Shown one piece after another: positions 10,186 through 23,204 of a stretch of DNA of 64,000 nucleotides. Below the pieces are notes generated by a model. It made no database searches and was not told where the DNA came from. It saw only the letters and a list, made by a program, of their open reading frames with translations. How positions within the stretch are numbered: the first letter of the stretch is position 1; every line of letters starts with the position of its first letter. The position numbers and the translations under genes are program-made. Origin of the DNA: Lunularia cruciata (Eukaryota > Streptophyta > Marchantiopsida > Lunulariales > Lunulariaceae); NCBI GenBank assembly GCA_948567375.1, contig OX419763.1:496001-560000 (forward strand). The letters are read 5' to 3'.

Positions 10186-11964
10186 TATGGCAACCCGGCA
10201 AGTATCACTTTTGTGGTAATCAATAAGTAAATTTCATTCCCACGGAGATACAATTCATAAATGGTCAAATACACAATAAAATAGTAACAAAATAGTTCTT
10301 CTTGGTTGTGTCCTTAATCTTTTAGGTAGAAACCACACCTAGAAGAGAGTAACAAGTATTGATTCACAATCTTATCACATATCATAACACTCATAATCGC
10401 AATACTTCAAATCTTTCCAAAAAATCTTGATTGTGATGATTCAGTTCTTTTGAAGAAGGCTACTCCACTATGAAATGACTTCACCTTAGAATTGTCTTCC
10501 ACTCCTCCACTGAAGGCACAACTTCCTCAATCAAAATTGCTTTGCATCAATCTAGTGTTGCACTCACAATTGAAGAATACCACCAACACTACAATTCCTC
10601 ATGGATATATCAAGGCATTTCTTTGATTGCTATCTACTTAGGATCAAACACATAGAATGAAATCAGCATTGTGGATTCCAACGTCCAGCAAGCTCACTAA
10701 CTTGAAATTCAAATTTCTCCCAACACTCACAAATAGACACACAACATTGATATACAAAATTAAACTAAAACAACAAGCACTACGTTACAACACTTTGCTT
10801 TACTTAGCTTCAAAAATATGAATGAACAAAATTGTATTGTGAATGTCACCTTTAAATAGGTAGATCACTTGATAGTTATCTAACAACTTTACCAACCTAT
10901 AGATCCAAAATGACAAACCACCTCTTCATATTTGTCTCCATATCTCAAATTGTTACTACTTCAATCCGATGTCTACCTCAACATTGGCTTCTAAATGTGA
11001 TGTATCTATAATCACTTCTTCTTCTTCTTCAGGTCTAGACATCTAATACTACTACTTCATCAACTATTTCTATTATTTTTGTAGTTTGGACTGAAATTGA
11101 AATCATGGCTAATCTATCTACATTCTCATTCTCCAACCTAATCTCCTCTAATATCTCAAGTAACTCACCCAAAGACACTTGCACTCCTCCTTCACTTACT
11201 TCACTTTGGGTTTCTTTCTTTACAATACCCCGAAGCCTATCCAACTTGGATTTTACTAAGTCTCTGATATAAACATTGTATTCTACTTCTAACATCTTCC
11301 TATCTACTCTCTCTCTCTCAAGTGAATTAGTAATCTATTCATATCCGTGTCTTTTGCTTTTCTTCTCCTCCACATATTGGACTAAGTGAACTTCTATAAT
11401 TCTGATCAACCCTTACAATCTATCTTCATTGTGATGTTTGACAGCCAACTCTTGTTGCCAGGCCTGATCCTTCTCTGCCATGCTTTTCTTCAACCTCTCC
11501 GGCTCTTCCTCCATCACAATGATCATTGCCTTTGAGTGAATCACCTCCAACCTTGCCTAAGATAATTCTTCTTTCATCTTCTCAATCAATGTCTTTAGCT
11601 CCCTCAACTCTAATGCTTGTCTTTCAAATTCTTCTCGATGCTTTAGGAAACTCTCATGCAAGTTAACAAAACTCTTCTTACAAAGAACTACAGCAACCCA
11701 AAGTTCTTCAGCTTCCTCCTCTCCTTGGATTATCTTCCACTTCAACTCCAAAGTCTCTTTACATAGGTGCTCCACCACGTGCAATTCACTTTTTACCTCC
11801 AGATGCTCCTCCTTCATTCTTCTCTTCTCTTTTGCAACTCAACGGGCAAACAATCCTTGATAAGTACATGATTCCACCAACATTTTCCTCTTCTTCATTG
11901 TCTTTGTGCTTGACTTCCTTTGGCTTTTCTTTGACAGGTGCCTTGCCCCAAAGTCTTGATTGAT
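10186..11964 (-). mobile_element. Subfamily F LTR, R/U5 and 3' half of its gene (minus strand)
   Basis: The minus-strand LTR end is at about 10186, where TATGGCAACCCGGC is a mutated TGTGACAACCCGGC. About 650 bp of R/U5 follows, then a TTTAAATAG box near 10850, then the C-terminal half of an LTR gene: acidic tail and spacer at 11295-11035 and coiled coil at 11817-11557 (EEAEELWVAVVLCKKSF). A solo LTR A at 11965-15743 interrupts it. The matching continuation is at 15744-16152. The bases flanking 10186 and 62805 do not form a clear duplication, so the pairing with the right-hand piece is tentative. Confidence 0.5.
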
Positions 11965-14900
11965 TGTGACAACTTGGAAAATATCACTTTTGTGGTAATT
12001 GGGTAAGTAAAGTTCATTCCTACAAAGATATGAGTCAGAAATGTCCAAATACAAAGTCAAACAGTAACAATGTAGTTTTTCTTGATTGTGTCTTTAATCT
12101 CTCTGGTAGAAACCACACCTAGAAGAGAGTAACAAGCACTGACTCGCAGTCTTGTCACAAATTAATACTTCTTAATCACAACTCCATCAAATCTTTCCAA
12201 ACAATCTTGATTGTGATGATTCAGGCTCTCCTGAAAATGGCACTTCATTGCAAAATGACTTCATCTCAGAATTGCATTCTACTCCTCCACTGAAGGCACA
12301 ACTTCCTCAATCAAAATTGCTTCACATCAACACTACGCTGCACTCACAAATGCAGAATACTACCAACACTACAATTCCTCTCAGATCTGTCAAGGCATTG
12401 CTTTGATTGCACTTTACTTAGAATCAAACACACAGAATGAAGATCAAGGCTGCGGAATCCAATATCCAACAAACACTTTGACTTGCACTTCAAATTTCTC
12501 CACACACTCACAAACACAATCACAAAGTTGATACTCGGAACCAAGCTCAAACAATGAGCACTTTGCTTTATCTATTCTCAGAAATAATGAGCACTGAATA
12601 ACATAAGACTACAAATGCCACTCTTAAATAGTGAAGCAATCGACAGTTATCTTCCTAATGTACCTCTTCCTAACAACTCTACAAACCTGCAGATCCAAAA
12701 TGACAATGCACCTCTTCATATCTGCCTATTCAAATCTCAAATTGGTTACTAATCTGATTCAATGTCTACTTCTTCCTCGGCTTTCAAACCCGAACCCAAA
12801 GTAACTTTACTTCTTACTATCCTATCCTTGGGTTTCATAACTCCTACATCTTCTACCAAATCTAACAGTTCTCTTTCCTGATCTAAAATTTCACTAGTGG
12901 GCAATCTTTCTAACTCCTTATCTCCCGACCCACTCTTCTCTGATGTCTCCAATGGTAACTCCAAAGACATCTATACTCCTACTTCATCTACTTTGGGTTT
13001 TGCTCTAACATCTTTCCGAAGTTTATCTATCTCCAACTTTACTAAGTCTAATCTGATTGTGATATTGTCTTCTACCTCCAATATCTTCCTATCTACACAA
13101 GTTCTGAGGCTAATCAACAATGCGTTCAAATTGGTATCCTTCGCATGTCTCCTCCATGTCTCCTGCACCAACAACTTCAACTTGTGCAGCCTCATCTCCT
13201 TGATATGCACACTGGCCTTTGTACTCAACATTGCATTCATCCTGATTACAATCTCCTTCAAGGGCTCCAGTCTCATCTTCCTCTCGCCCTCTTGATCTGC
13301 AAGCCAATTCTTCTGGTACATTGCCAATTCTGCTTTGAACTCGGCTTTCATAGTTTCCTTCTCCTTCTCCTTCTCCTTTTGTACAATCTTTTCTTCTTGA
13401 TTACGAAGTAACTCTTGCAATCTCTCTTCTTCCCTATATCTCACTGTCAACTCTCGTTGCCACAGTTTCTTCTTCTCTTCTACACTCTCCATTACCCTAT
13501 CGAGCTCTTGTTCTTTCTTCTACTCTCGCCATAGCATGAATAATTTCTAGTCTCAAATCAGCAAACTAATGCTTCAAGATCTCATATTCAACAATTTGTC
13601 TTTCCTTTGCTATATCACTCTGCTTCACAAGTTCCTCTTGATACCTTGCTTCTCTCTTCAAGTTTTCTACCACTTGACTCTGCACTATTGCATCCACTCG
13701 CAATACTTCCCTTTCCCTATCACCTTGGATTATACATTTCTTCAACTCTGAGTTCTCTTCTTCTAGTCGTGCTAATACTTGCAATACAGTCTTCACCTCC
13801 GGACACATTGACTGCATCTCCCTCTTCTTATGTTCCAATTTCACCAATAGAGGACACACAACTTTTCATAGGTACTCCACTCCGTCACTTGCGACTACTT
13901 CAACTAGTGGAGTGATCTCCCTCTTTACCTCTCCTTCTCTCGATACTCGCCTCCTTCTTTGTAGTTGTCGTATCGGAATGGACGCTTCACTCCCTGAACT
14001 GGCATTCTCCTCTTCCATTGCCTTGCTTAGACCCTCTTCACACTTCACCTTTCACCTGGACCGAACTCCTCTCTAAATGGTTATCTTCTTCTCCTCTTGC
14101 TTGGGCACTTCGTCTTCTTACTTCACATTACTTTCTTCCTTGAGCTCCATCTGAACTTCTTCTTCTGCTGTGGGTACCGACATCATCTTCCCACCTTCAT
14201 CACTATCACTACTCGTATCCCCACTCTGTAGTGTGAGCTCAGGTTCTTCCTCGCGTTCCGAGTCTTTGGACCTGCACTCGGCTTTGCCCTCTAAGTCTTC
14301 TTCTGATGATGCAATTACCACCATACCCTTCCTCGGGTTTCCTCCTCTAGTCTTCCAAGGTCTCATTTCCTTGACGTCTTTGCCTTCTTCTTGTCAACCC
14401 CGCTTCTTCAACTTTGGAGTACTTACTTCCACTTGCGCACTCTTCCCCGTCTGCGTGTAATACTCATCACTGCTTCGGATCTGAAGAATGTATTGCTGCT
14501 CCTCCACGTCAATCTCCTTTCTTAAGTCGGGATGAAAACGTGACACCATTCTGTTGTGCTCCCCCGCATTGAGCAGATTCAGCCCGAGGTAGAAATGTGC
14601 TGCAAATGGCACAATGTAATGTGGAGGCGACTTATCCCGCAAGTTCCACACCATCTGCCTTGTTCTCCCATGGAAGCACATCGCCCAGTTGATTGGCTCT
14701 CCTGAAAACATCTTATGGAAGAACACCACTTGGTGTTTCATCACATAAGTCGTTCTCTCCGGCTTTAGGATTGCCATGAGAGCACTCACGATCCTTCTCT
14801 TGACCAATCCTTGTAACTCTCTACTTTGTACCCATTCTTCGTCTGCTTCAAAGAGAATGCATCCCTCACTTCTTGGGTTTCTTTATCTACCTCTCCCTTC

Positions 14901-15743
14901 CCCAAGAACATGGCACCCTGCTCCGTGCCTGCCTCTCTTTCGAGTACTAATCTCCAATCCGACTCCATTCAACAAGCTGGATTTCCTCTCTTTCCCTCTT
15001 CCTTGGGGCCATTGAGACATTTACTCTCAATTATCTTGGTCATGAATCCTGGAAAACTAACATTCCAGTTCCACGCCAAGAATGTGATCCAAAGTCGGCT
15101 CAAGACTTTGATCCTTGCAATCACATCTAACCTCCGAATTGCATGATTTCTCACTGTGAATTCGGAGTTCTTCTTTCCTCCTCCTATTTTTCTTTCTTCC
15201 TCACTATCTCTCGGGTTAGCTCTCTCGAATTCTCCTCTACACACCAGCGTGTCTTCAACTCTACTTCCCTTCCTACAATCTCCTATAGGACGACTCCTCA
15301 ACGGCAAAGGAAAATTGCTTAACATTGCTTTGTTGTTTGCCCAATTTTTATAAAGTCACGCCTTCTTTGTCTCTCTTCAATTTGAGTTTCTACCGAGAAA
15401 TCACACCTCTTGCATGCGCTTGTCACGGTCAAGTGTCCTTCACGCGTATGACCGCCAGTTTTTGAATGGTCTCTTCTTGAATTTCTCAACCCGAAGAAAA
15501 GTTGTTACACTGTCCTCACCTCGGGTTGAGCACCCCATGATACAAAGACTTCTTACTTTGGGTTGTATGCTGATAGGGTAAGTCCAAGTAATTTGCCTTA
15601 TGACCCAAAGCCACGTTACCTTGGGTTTCATCCTAAAGACTCTTTTCTTTGCCTTCTTTGGCCATATACATGCCCAATCCAACTTCTCTATACACTTCTT
15701 CTTCTCTATTTCACAAAAAAAAACAAAAAATGTGGGTACCACA
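11965..15743 (-). mobile_element. Solo LTR, subfamily A, complete (3.78 kb)
   Basis: A complete minus-strand A LTR, from TGTGACAACTTGG at 11965 to GTGGGTACCACA at 15743. The flanks are TTGAT (11960-11964) and TCGAT (15744-15748), a duplication with one C/T difference. No internal element sequence adjoins it. It contains the full LTR gene (15325-12749), TTTATAAAAA just upstream of the gene near 15345-15355, and the CTATTTAAGAG box near 12628 on the minus strand. Confidence 0.85.
12749..15325 (-). pseudogene. LTR-borne coiled-coil protein gene, subfamily A, near full length
   Basis: One of the better kept copies, 2577 bp from ATG (15325) to the stop after VDIESD. The N-terminal part is open for 118 codons (MLSNFPLPLRS...). 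The conserved W/F-rich domain continues at 14807-14394 (VFFHKMFSGEPINWAMCF, PHYIVPFAAHFYLG), the acidic region at 14366-14118, the central part at 14048-13566, and the coiled coil at 13492-12971 (173 open codons). A stop before MSLELPLETSEKSG and several frameshifts keep it from being one frame. The total length is close to the 855 codons seen in other A copies, so only a few lesions separate it from an open gene. Confidence 0.7.
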
Positions 15744-16152
15744 TCGATGTACTCTCAATGGGATTTCTTTCAAGTTTTTTTCTTCCACCTTGGCTTGGCT
15801 TGGTCCAAGCCCTATAATAGACAAACTCTTCCTCAATTGTGTACCTCTTGGGACTACCAAGATTGGCTATGCTTCTTCTTTCTTTGGATTGTCTTCTTTA
15901 GGCAACTCTAGGTAATGACCTTCTCCAACTTCCATGCATTTTATTTGAGCACAAAATTCATGATCCTTCCCATAATCTTCTCCCTCCAATGATTGCTAAA
16001 CCTTAGGCTCTCCTTCACTTGCACTGCTAGACTCCTTACTCTAGATTGGAAGTTCTTGTTCTTCTTCCAAGCCTTCATACTTTGTCTCTGCCTCTCCTTT
16101 TGACTCTCTTTCCCATGTAAACTTCCCTACTATTGCCACCTCTTGCTTAGCA
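15744..16152 (-). mobile_element. Subfamily F LTR, middle piece (minus strand)
   Basis: This continues the LTR broken by the solo LTR A. Read on the minus strand it gives the acidic central part of the LTR gene with stops (pieces such as WERESKGEAETKYEGLEEE and SSSASEGEPK). It ends near 16152, where a plus-strand E-type LTR begins without an LTR terminus. The abrupt switch of strand with no terminal TGTGG implies a deletion at this junction. Confidence 0.45.
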
Positions 16153-17040
16153 GGGAAGCTGACATGACACATGAGCAGATCATGGTGAAGAAGAGTAAGA
16201 ACACCCTTGCAATGAGGAGTTTTGCAATTTGGTGATTAGATGTTGTAGCTCGAATTGAAGTCCTGAACAGACTTTGTATCACCTTTTTGGCCTAGAACCG
16301 GATGTTAGTTTTCCCAGTTTCAAGGCAGAGATAACTATGAGTTATTGCAAGGAAGGCCCTGAAGGAATGGGTAACAAAGGAAATCCGGCTTGATGGATTG
16401 AGTTGGATTGGAAGTTAGTACTAGGGAAGGAAGCAGGAGCAGCTAGGGTCACTTTTTATAGGAAGTGTGACGCTGCAAAAGAAACTACAAAAATTAGGAA
16501 TTTGTTCTTTGCCCTACAAACAAACAATGGCTACAAAGTGGAGTCCTATGAGGAACCCATTAAGCCAAGCATTGTGGGAGCAATCATGGCAATGTTCAAG
16601 CCACAGTGAACAATGTATGTGAAGATGCAGCAGATGGTCTTCTTCCACTAGATGTTTGTAGGAGAGAAGGTGAATTGGGCCAAGTGCTTTCATCAAAGAA
16701 CAAGGTAGATGGTTGTTAATTGGAAGAGCAATTTTCCACCACACTTATTTGCACCATTTGCATTGCATTTCTACTTGGGATTAAATCTGCTGACAATGGA
16801 GGAGACAAATTAGATGGTGTCACATTTTCATCCCAATCTTTGGTGAGAAGCAGATGAGGAGGAGCAACAATACATGTTGCAATTGTGGTCCAGTGATAAT
16901 CACTTCATTAGGACAGGATAGAGGAAGATGGTGGAAGGAAGAAGTTCAAAGATGAAGAAGCGGACTAAACTTGAAGGTGTAGCCTTACCTCAGCCACCAT
17001 GAAAGGCCCTAAGACTCAATCCATGAGGTAAGGAGGTGGT
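16153..17040 (+). mobile_element. Subfamily E LTR (outer copy, E1), left fragment
   Basis: A plus-strand fragment holding the N-terminal domain of an E-type LTR gene, with an ATG near 16189 followed by frames similar to 17606-18500 in the neighbouring copy. Recognisable parts include LVLGKEAGAARVTFYRKCDA and NNGYKVESYEEPIKPSIVGA. Its 5' part is missing. It is cut at 17040 by the inner E LTR, and its continuation is at 57562-59957, where the gene resumes with MVKDETSKTK. The flanks GTGGT (17036-17040) and ATGGT (57562-57566) look like a decayed 5-bp duplication. Confidence 0.6.
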
Positions 17041-19595
17041 TGTGGTACCCACATTTTTCATTTTGATGAGTTTTGAAGAAGTGTAGTGAGGAAGCCAAAT
17101 TACAAAGAAAAGAATTGACTTATGTGTCTTAAGAGTAAACTTAAAGACGTTGACCATGGGTTGGGAACCAAAAGTACTCGGATGGGGTTACAAAGAGACA
17201 AATTTCAAGAAGAGCATCTTCAAAACAGGAAGTGTAGGCCGATATGAAGAAGATGTAACAACCTTTCTACATGTCAGGCCAGCCAAGAAAGTACACTTGA
17301 AGAAATGGCAAAGGCAAGAGAAGAATACCTTGATAGTGACAAGAAACAAACATGCAAAAGAAGTGGGGGTCAATTTTGAAATTGACTAAAGAATGACTGC
17401 ACTTTGAGGTACTACAAAATTACAATTGCACAGGGGGAAATCAAACATGTCAAGTAGATACCCTATCTCTCTAAGTAGTAGTCCTACAATAATGCATGTC
17501 AAGAAGCCAATTGAGAGTGAAATCTTCCAAAGTCTAGAAGGGGTTAGATTGTCACGTTTAGGAGAGGGGATGATCTTCCAATGCCAAAGAACTAGTGGGC
17601 AGATCATGGCAAAGAAGACTAAGAACACACTCATAGTGAGGAGTTTTGCAATTCAGCAATTAGATGTCGTAACTAGAATCAAAGTCCTGAATAAACTTTG
17701 GATCACGTTCCTGGCATGTAATTGGAATGCTAGTTTTCTAGGTGTGATGGCAGAGATAATTGCTAGCAATTGTGAGGACGGCCCTAAAGTTACGGGGAAG
17801 AGAGAAAATCCGGCTCGATGGACTAGATTGGATTGGAAGCTAGTAATGGGGAAGGAAGCAGGAGATGCAACTAGGGTCACCTTTTATAGGAAGTGTGATG
17901 CTGCAACAGAAACTGCTGAAATTAGGAATTTGTTCTTTGCTCCACAAACCAACAATAGCTACAAAGTGGAGTCCTATTAGGACCCAATTAAGCAAAGCAT
18001 TATGGGAGTGATCATGGCAATGTTCAAGCCCGAGCAAACAACATATGTGAACATGCAGTAGGTGATCTTCTTCCACCATATGTTTGCAGGAGAGAAGGTA
18101 AAATAGGCAAAGTGCTTCCATCAAAGAACAAGGCAAATGATTGTCAATTGGAGGACCAATTTTCCATCACACTATTTTGCACTATTTGCAACAATTTCTA
18201 CTTGGGATTAAATGTGCTGACAATGGAGGAGAGACAACATATGGTTTCTCATTTCTATCCTGATCTTCAACAAGAAGCGGATGAAGAAGAGCAATAATAC
18301 ATTTTGCAACTACAAGCCAATGATGGTCATTTCATCAGAATGGGATAGAGGGAGATAGTGGAAGGAAGAAGACCAAAAAAAAGAAGCAGAATAAACCTAA
18401 AGAAGTAGCCTTACTCCAACCACAATGAAAGACCCAAAGACTCAATCCATGAGGTAAGAAGGCCGTGAATGATGAGACTTCAAAGATAGAGTCCAAAGGA
18501 GAGAAAGAATCCAAGAGAGGAGACTCCAAAGAAGATGAACTCACATTACAGAGTGAAGGTGAAGATGAAGTCCAACAATCAGGAGGCAAAAGACAATGAG
18601 GCATTCTATGTGGTGATTGATTGTATGGAGGGAGGAGATGGCCCTTGCTTAGAGTAGCCCATGGAGGAGATGGACAAAGAACCAAAGAAAGAAGACCAGA
18701 AGGGGGTAAGATCCAAGAGGTCACCGCCAGCTGAATCCGTAGGTCTGAGCTTAGTGTATAAGGAAGAAGTAAGCTCGGAAGGAAGGTCATAGAAGGTATG
18801 AAGATTGAGAATTCAGGGGAAGACTTTGGGGGAAGGAGCGTTGATGGAAGTGAAGTACAAAGATGGAGTAGAAGATGAAGAAGGCTTTGATGGGGTGGAG
18901 TACTTATTGCAGATTGTGAGTCCATTGTTAGTGCTGTTGAAAAAGCAAAAGAAGGTGATCCAAAAAGATCATATGGAGGTGAAGAATGAGTTGTAGGTGA
19001 TGAAGTACCTACTGGACAAAAGAAGAGAATTGAAGGAGACTATAAACTCAAAGAGAAGAAGAAGCTGAAGAACTTTGAGTGGATGTAGTCTTGAAGAAGA
19101 AGATTTTAGAGAACTTGCAAGAGAGTTTTGAGAAGCATGGAAGAGAGATGCACAGTCAGGCCAAAGGGTTGAAAGAGCAAAAGGCATTGGTGGAGAAGAT
19201 GAAAGGTGAAGTCAGCAAAGTTTGCATTGAAAGCATACATGTGAAGGCAATGGCGGGTATGATGGAGTAGGAGTTAGAGAGCCTGAACAAGAGTGTGGTA
19301 GGGAAGGATCAAGCATGGTAGAGGGAGCTAGCAATCTGACACCAAGAGGAGGACAGCTTGAGAAGTTTGGTAGAAAGTGCTGAGATGCAAAGTGCTTAGT
19401 ATGCTCAGGAAAAGAAGATGCTTGCAGTTGAGTACAAAGATGAGAGTAAAAGATGTATAGAGAAGAGTTGAAGGCAGAACAGAACAATCTCAAGGGTATG
19501 CATCAAATTCAATAGGAGAAGTTGTTGAGAGACTAAGAGCAATGCTGAGCACAAAATCTAAAGGAAAGTTAGAGGAAGCGAGATTGCATGAATTT
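17041..19595 (+). mobile_element. Subfamily E LTR (inner copy, E2), left portion with LTR gene
   Basis: It starts with TGTGGTACCCACATTTTTC at 17041. After about 380 bp of U3 the LTR gene begins. An open stretch of 184 codons covers 17426-17980, with the family start probably at 17606 (MAKKTKNTLIVRSFAIQQLD). It continues with stops through DWKLVMGKEAG, an acidic middle (18460-18900) and coiled coil (19079-19590), where it breaks off inside the codons for RLHE. The rest of this LTR is missing except its last about 180 bp at 57385-57561. Gypsy element 1 lies between. The 17041-17425 part shows no gene. Confidence 0.6.
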
Positions 19596-20481
19596 TCCCC
19601 CAAATGTTCTTTCCCAAAGAAAGAAGCACCCATCTCCTCTCTAGCTTCTCCTCCCCAAAACAAATCTCCAATCCAACTCTCTCCGTTGAGCTAGATTTCC
19701 TAGCTTCCTGATGGCTTCTAGGCCATAAGCACAATTACTTGCAGCAATTTGGTCATGAATTTTGGAAAACTCAAGTTCCAATTCCATGCCAAGAACATGA
19801 TACAAAGACTCATCAAGACTTTGATCCATGCTACCATATCTAATCCCTTCACCATGGGATTTGCACTCCTAGTGAAGAGCATTTCATGAATCCTCTCATC
19901 TTTCTCTGTCTTGGTCTCAAACACTCTCAAGTTAGTTCCCCATCCCTTGGTTATGGAACTCTCACTCCTGCAGATAACTCAAGGATTTCTCTCACAACTA
20001 GTTGCATCTTGTGGGATTCCTCTTCTTGATTCCTTAAGGGCACAAGATATTTCTTTAGGGTTTCTTTCATTACTCAAAGAAACCTCACTTTTATACTAAT
20101 GCAATCCTCGGTTGTTTGTCAGCTGTACTTTGATTGATAAATCACACCTTTTGCATGAGATCCTCTTATCACTATCAAGGCACGTGCTAGTCTTTCTATT
20201 TCATAATGGTTCTTGGTTTGCAGTCAAAAGAAAAGTTGTTACACTTTCTTCACATCAGGTTGATCATCCCCAAGGCAAAGTCATGTTTACTTTGGCTTTG
20301 GATCTGACTTCTTTGTATCTGCACCTGATAGGTTTTTTAACCCAAGTAACATTTCTTCGGCTTTACTGAAAACTCAATTTCTTCCTCTTCTCTTCCCAAA
20401 ATGGATTCAGTTTTTGTCAAGTGTGCCTTTCTTTGTACAAAACTTCTCAAACCAAAAAGAATCTAAAATATGGGTACCACA
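19596..20481 (-). mobile_element. Element 1: 3' LTR remnant, subfamily C (minus strand)
   Basis: It matches 56580-57380 on the same strand, for example CAAATGTTCTTTCCCAAAGA and the LTR gene's N-terminal region near 19930-19641 (SANPMVKGLDMVAWIKVL, RELDWRFVLGR). It ends at 20481 with ATGGGTACCACA, immediately followed by a polypurine tract, so it is the U3 end of element 1's 3' LTR. The rest of this LTR (gene C-terminal part, R, U5) was lost at the junction with the E2 LTR near 19595. Confidence 0.65.
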
Positions 20482-20499
20482 TACCCCCTTCCTCAAATC
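20482..20499 (-). other. Polypurine tract of element 1
   Basis: On the minus strand this reads ATTTGAGGAAGGGGGGTA and directly precedes the LTR start TGTGGTACCCAT at 20481. This is the expected plus-strand primer for reverse transcription. The same arrangement is seen at 38206 and 50238. About 40 bp beyond it a solo LTR A is inserted. Confidence 0.75.
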
Positions 20500-23204
20500 T
20501 GAGCGTCCTTTTGAACACCGGCAACAATATTGTTATATGTGAAAACCCGGCAAATATCACTTTTGCTATAATCAGGTAAGTAAAGTTTGTTCCCGCAGAG
20601 ATACTAGTCAAAAATGTCAAAATACAAAGCAAACAATAACACTTCAGTTCTTCTTGGTTGCATCTTTAGTCTCTCAAGTAGAAACCACACCTAGAAGAGA
20701 TTGACAAGCATTGACTCACAGTCTTGTCACGAATTAACACTCCTTAATCACAACTCCTTAATCACAACTCCATCAAATCTTTCCAAACAATCTTGATTGT
20801 GATGATTCAGTGTCACTTGAAAATGGCACTTCACTGCAAAATGACTTTGCCTCAGAATTGTGTTCCACCCTTCCACTAAAGGCACAACTTCCTTGACAAA
20901 AATTGCTTCACATCAACATTGTGCTGCACTCACAAATGTAGAATACTACAAACACTACAATTCCTCTCAGATTCATCAAGGCATTGCTTTGATTGCACTT
21001 CACTCAAGATCAAACTCTCAGAATGAAGACCAAGCCTATGGAATCCAACATTCAACAAACATACTGATTTGCACTTTGAAATTCTCCACACACTCACAAA
21101 CACAATAACAAAGTTGATACTCAAAATCAAGCTCAAGCAACGAGCACTACTTCACAACACTTTGCTTTATCTATTCTCAGAAATAATGAGCATAGAACAA
21201 CATTTTCCTACAAATGCCACTCTTAAATAGTGAAGCAAACGATAGTTGCTAACAACTATAACATTCTATAACAACTCTTCCTACCTACAGATCCAAAATA
21301 ACAAACCACATCTTCATATCTGCCTCTTCAAATCTCAAATCTGTTACTACTCCGATCCAATGTCTACTTCTTCCTCGGCTTCCAATCCCCAAGTATCTTC
21401 ACACACTACTTTGTCCTTGGGTTTCACAACTTCTAACTCTTCTACTAATTCTCCTACTTCTTTGCTCTGATCTACAATTACTCTAGTGTGTAATCCATCT
21501 AACTCCTTATCTTTTGACCCACTCTTCTCTAATATCTATGATGGTAATTCCCAAGATATTTGTAGTCCTATGTCATCTACTTAGGGCTTTGCTCTTACCT
21601 CCTTCCAAAGTTTATCTATCTCTTATTTCACTAAGTCTAATCTAATTGTGATATAATCTTCCATTTCCAATATCTTCCTATCTACACAAGTTTTGAGATT
21701 GATAAGTAAGGCGTTCAAATCTTTATCCTTTGCATTTCTCCTCCTCGTCTCCTGCACCAACAACTTCAACTCATGCAGTCATGTTTCTTCAATTTGCATG
21801 CTAGCTTCTGTACTTAGCATTGCGTTCATCTTTATCACTATCTCTTTCAATGGCTCCAGTCGCATTCTTCTCTCCTGTTCTTGATCTGCAAGCCAATCTT
21901 CTCTATACATTGCGAGTTCTACCTTGAACTCGGCTTTCACTGTCTCCTTCTCCTTCTCCTTCTGTGCAATCTTCTCCTCTAGATTACAAAGTAACTCTCT
22001 TAATCTTTCCTCCTCTTTATATTGCACTGTCAACTCTCTTTGCCAAAGTTGCTTCTTCTCTTCTACACTCTCTATCACTCTATCAAGCTCTTTCTCCTTC
22101 TCTGCTACCCTTGCCATAGCATGGATAATTTCTAATCTCAAATCAGCAAATTGTTGCTTTAAGATTTCATACTCAGCTACTTGTCTTTTCTCTTGCTATG
22201 TCAATCTGCTCTTTGATCCTCTCTCTACTCCCCACTTCTCTCTTCAAGTTCTTGATTACTTGATTCTGTACTACTACATCAACCCGTAGCACTTCCTTTT
22301 CCTCCTCACTTTGGATTATACTCTTCTTCATTTTTGAGTTCTCTTCTTCTAATCGAGCTAGCACCTGCAATACAATCTTCACTTTTGGACACTTTGACTA
22401 CATCTCCTTCTTCTTGTCCCCCAATTTTACTAACAACGGGCACACAATCTCCAACAGATACTCCACTCCTTCACTTGTAATTACCTCAGCTTGCGGACTT
22501 GTCTCCTTCTGCCTCGTCCTCACTTGACACTTGCCTTCTTAGCCACAATTGCCTTATTGGAATGGATTCTTTGCTCCCAGAACTTCCATTCTCCACTTCT
22601 CTCACCTTACTCGGCCCCGCTTTGTACTTGACCTTACATCTGGAACACACTCCCCTCTGAATTGTAACTCTCTTCTCCTCTTTTGGAACTTTGTCTTTAG
22701 GGTTTGGGTTACCTTTCTCCTCTATCTCCATCTTTGTTTCCTTCTCTTTGAATACCAAAGGCATCTCCACTCCATCATCATTGTCACTACTCATGTCCCC
22801 ACTCTGTAGTGTGGTTCTTCCTCCTTCTCCTAGACTTTGGACTTGCACTCAGCCTCCCCTTCCAATTCTTCATCTGACTATGCAATTACCACCAGTTCTC
22901 TCCTTTGGTTCACCTTTCTAGCTTTTCAAGGTCTCGCCGTTGCTACTTCTTCTTCATCTCCTTTTCGACTTCTCTTCTTTGACTTTGGAGTGCTCACTTT
23001 CAACTACACACTCTGCCCCGTCTGCCCACAGTACTTGTCACTGCTCCTGATTTGTAGGATCTACTACTGCTCCTCCGCATCAACATCTCTTCTCAAGTTG
23101 GGGTGGAAATGGGCCACCATCTTGTGTCTCTCCACCACATTGAGCAAGTTCAGCCCTAGGTAGAAGTGGGCTACAAACGGCACAATGTAATGTAGAGGTG
23201 ACTT

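Noticed and set aside
18335-18925. 196-codon minus-strand Ser/Pro/Leu-rich open frame
   Set aside because: It is antisense to the acidic, glutamate-rich part of the E-type LTR gene. GAA/GAG-rich coding gives long Ser/Leu/Phe frames on the other strand throughout this window.
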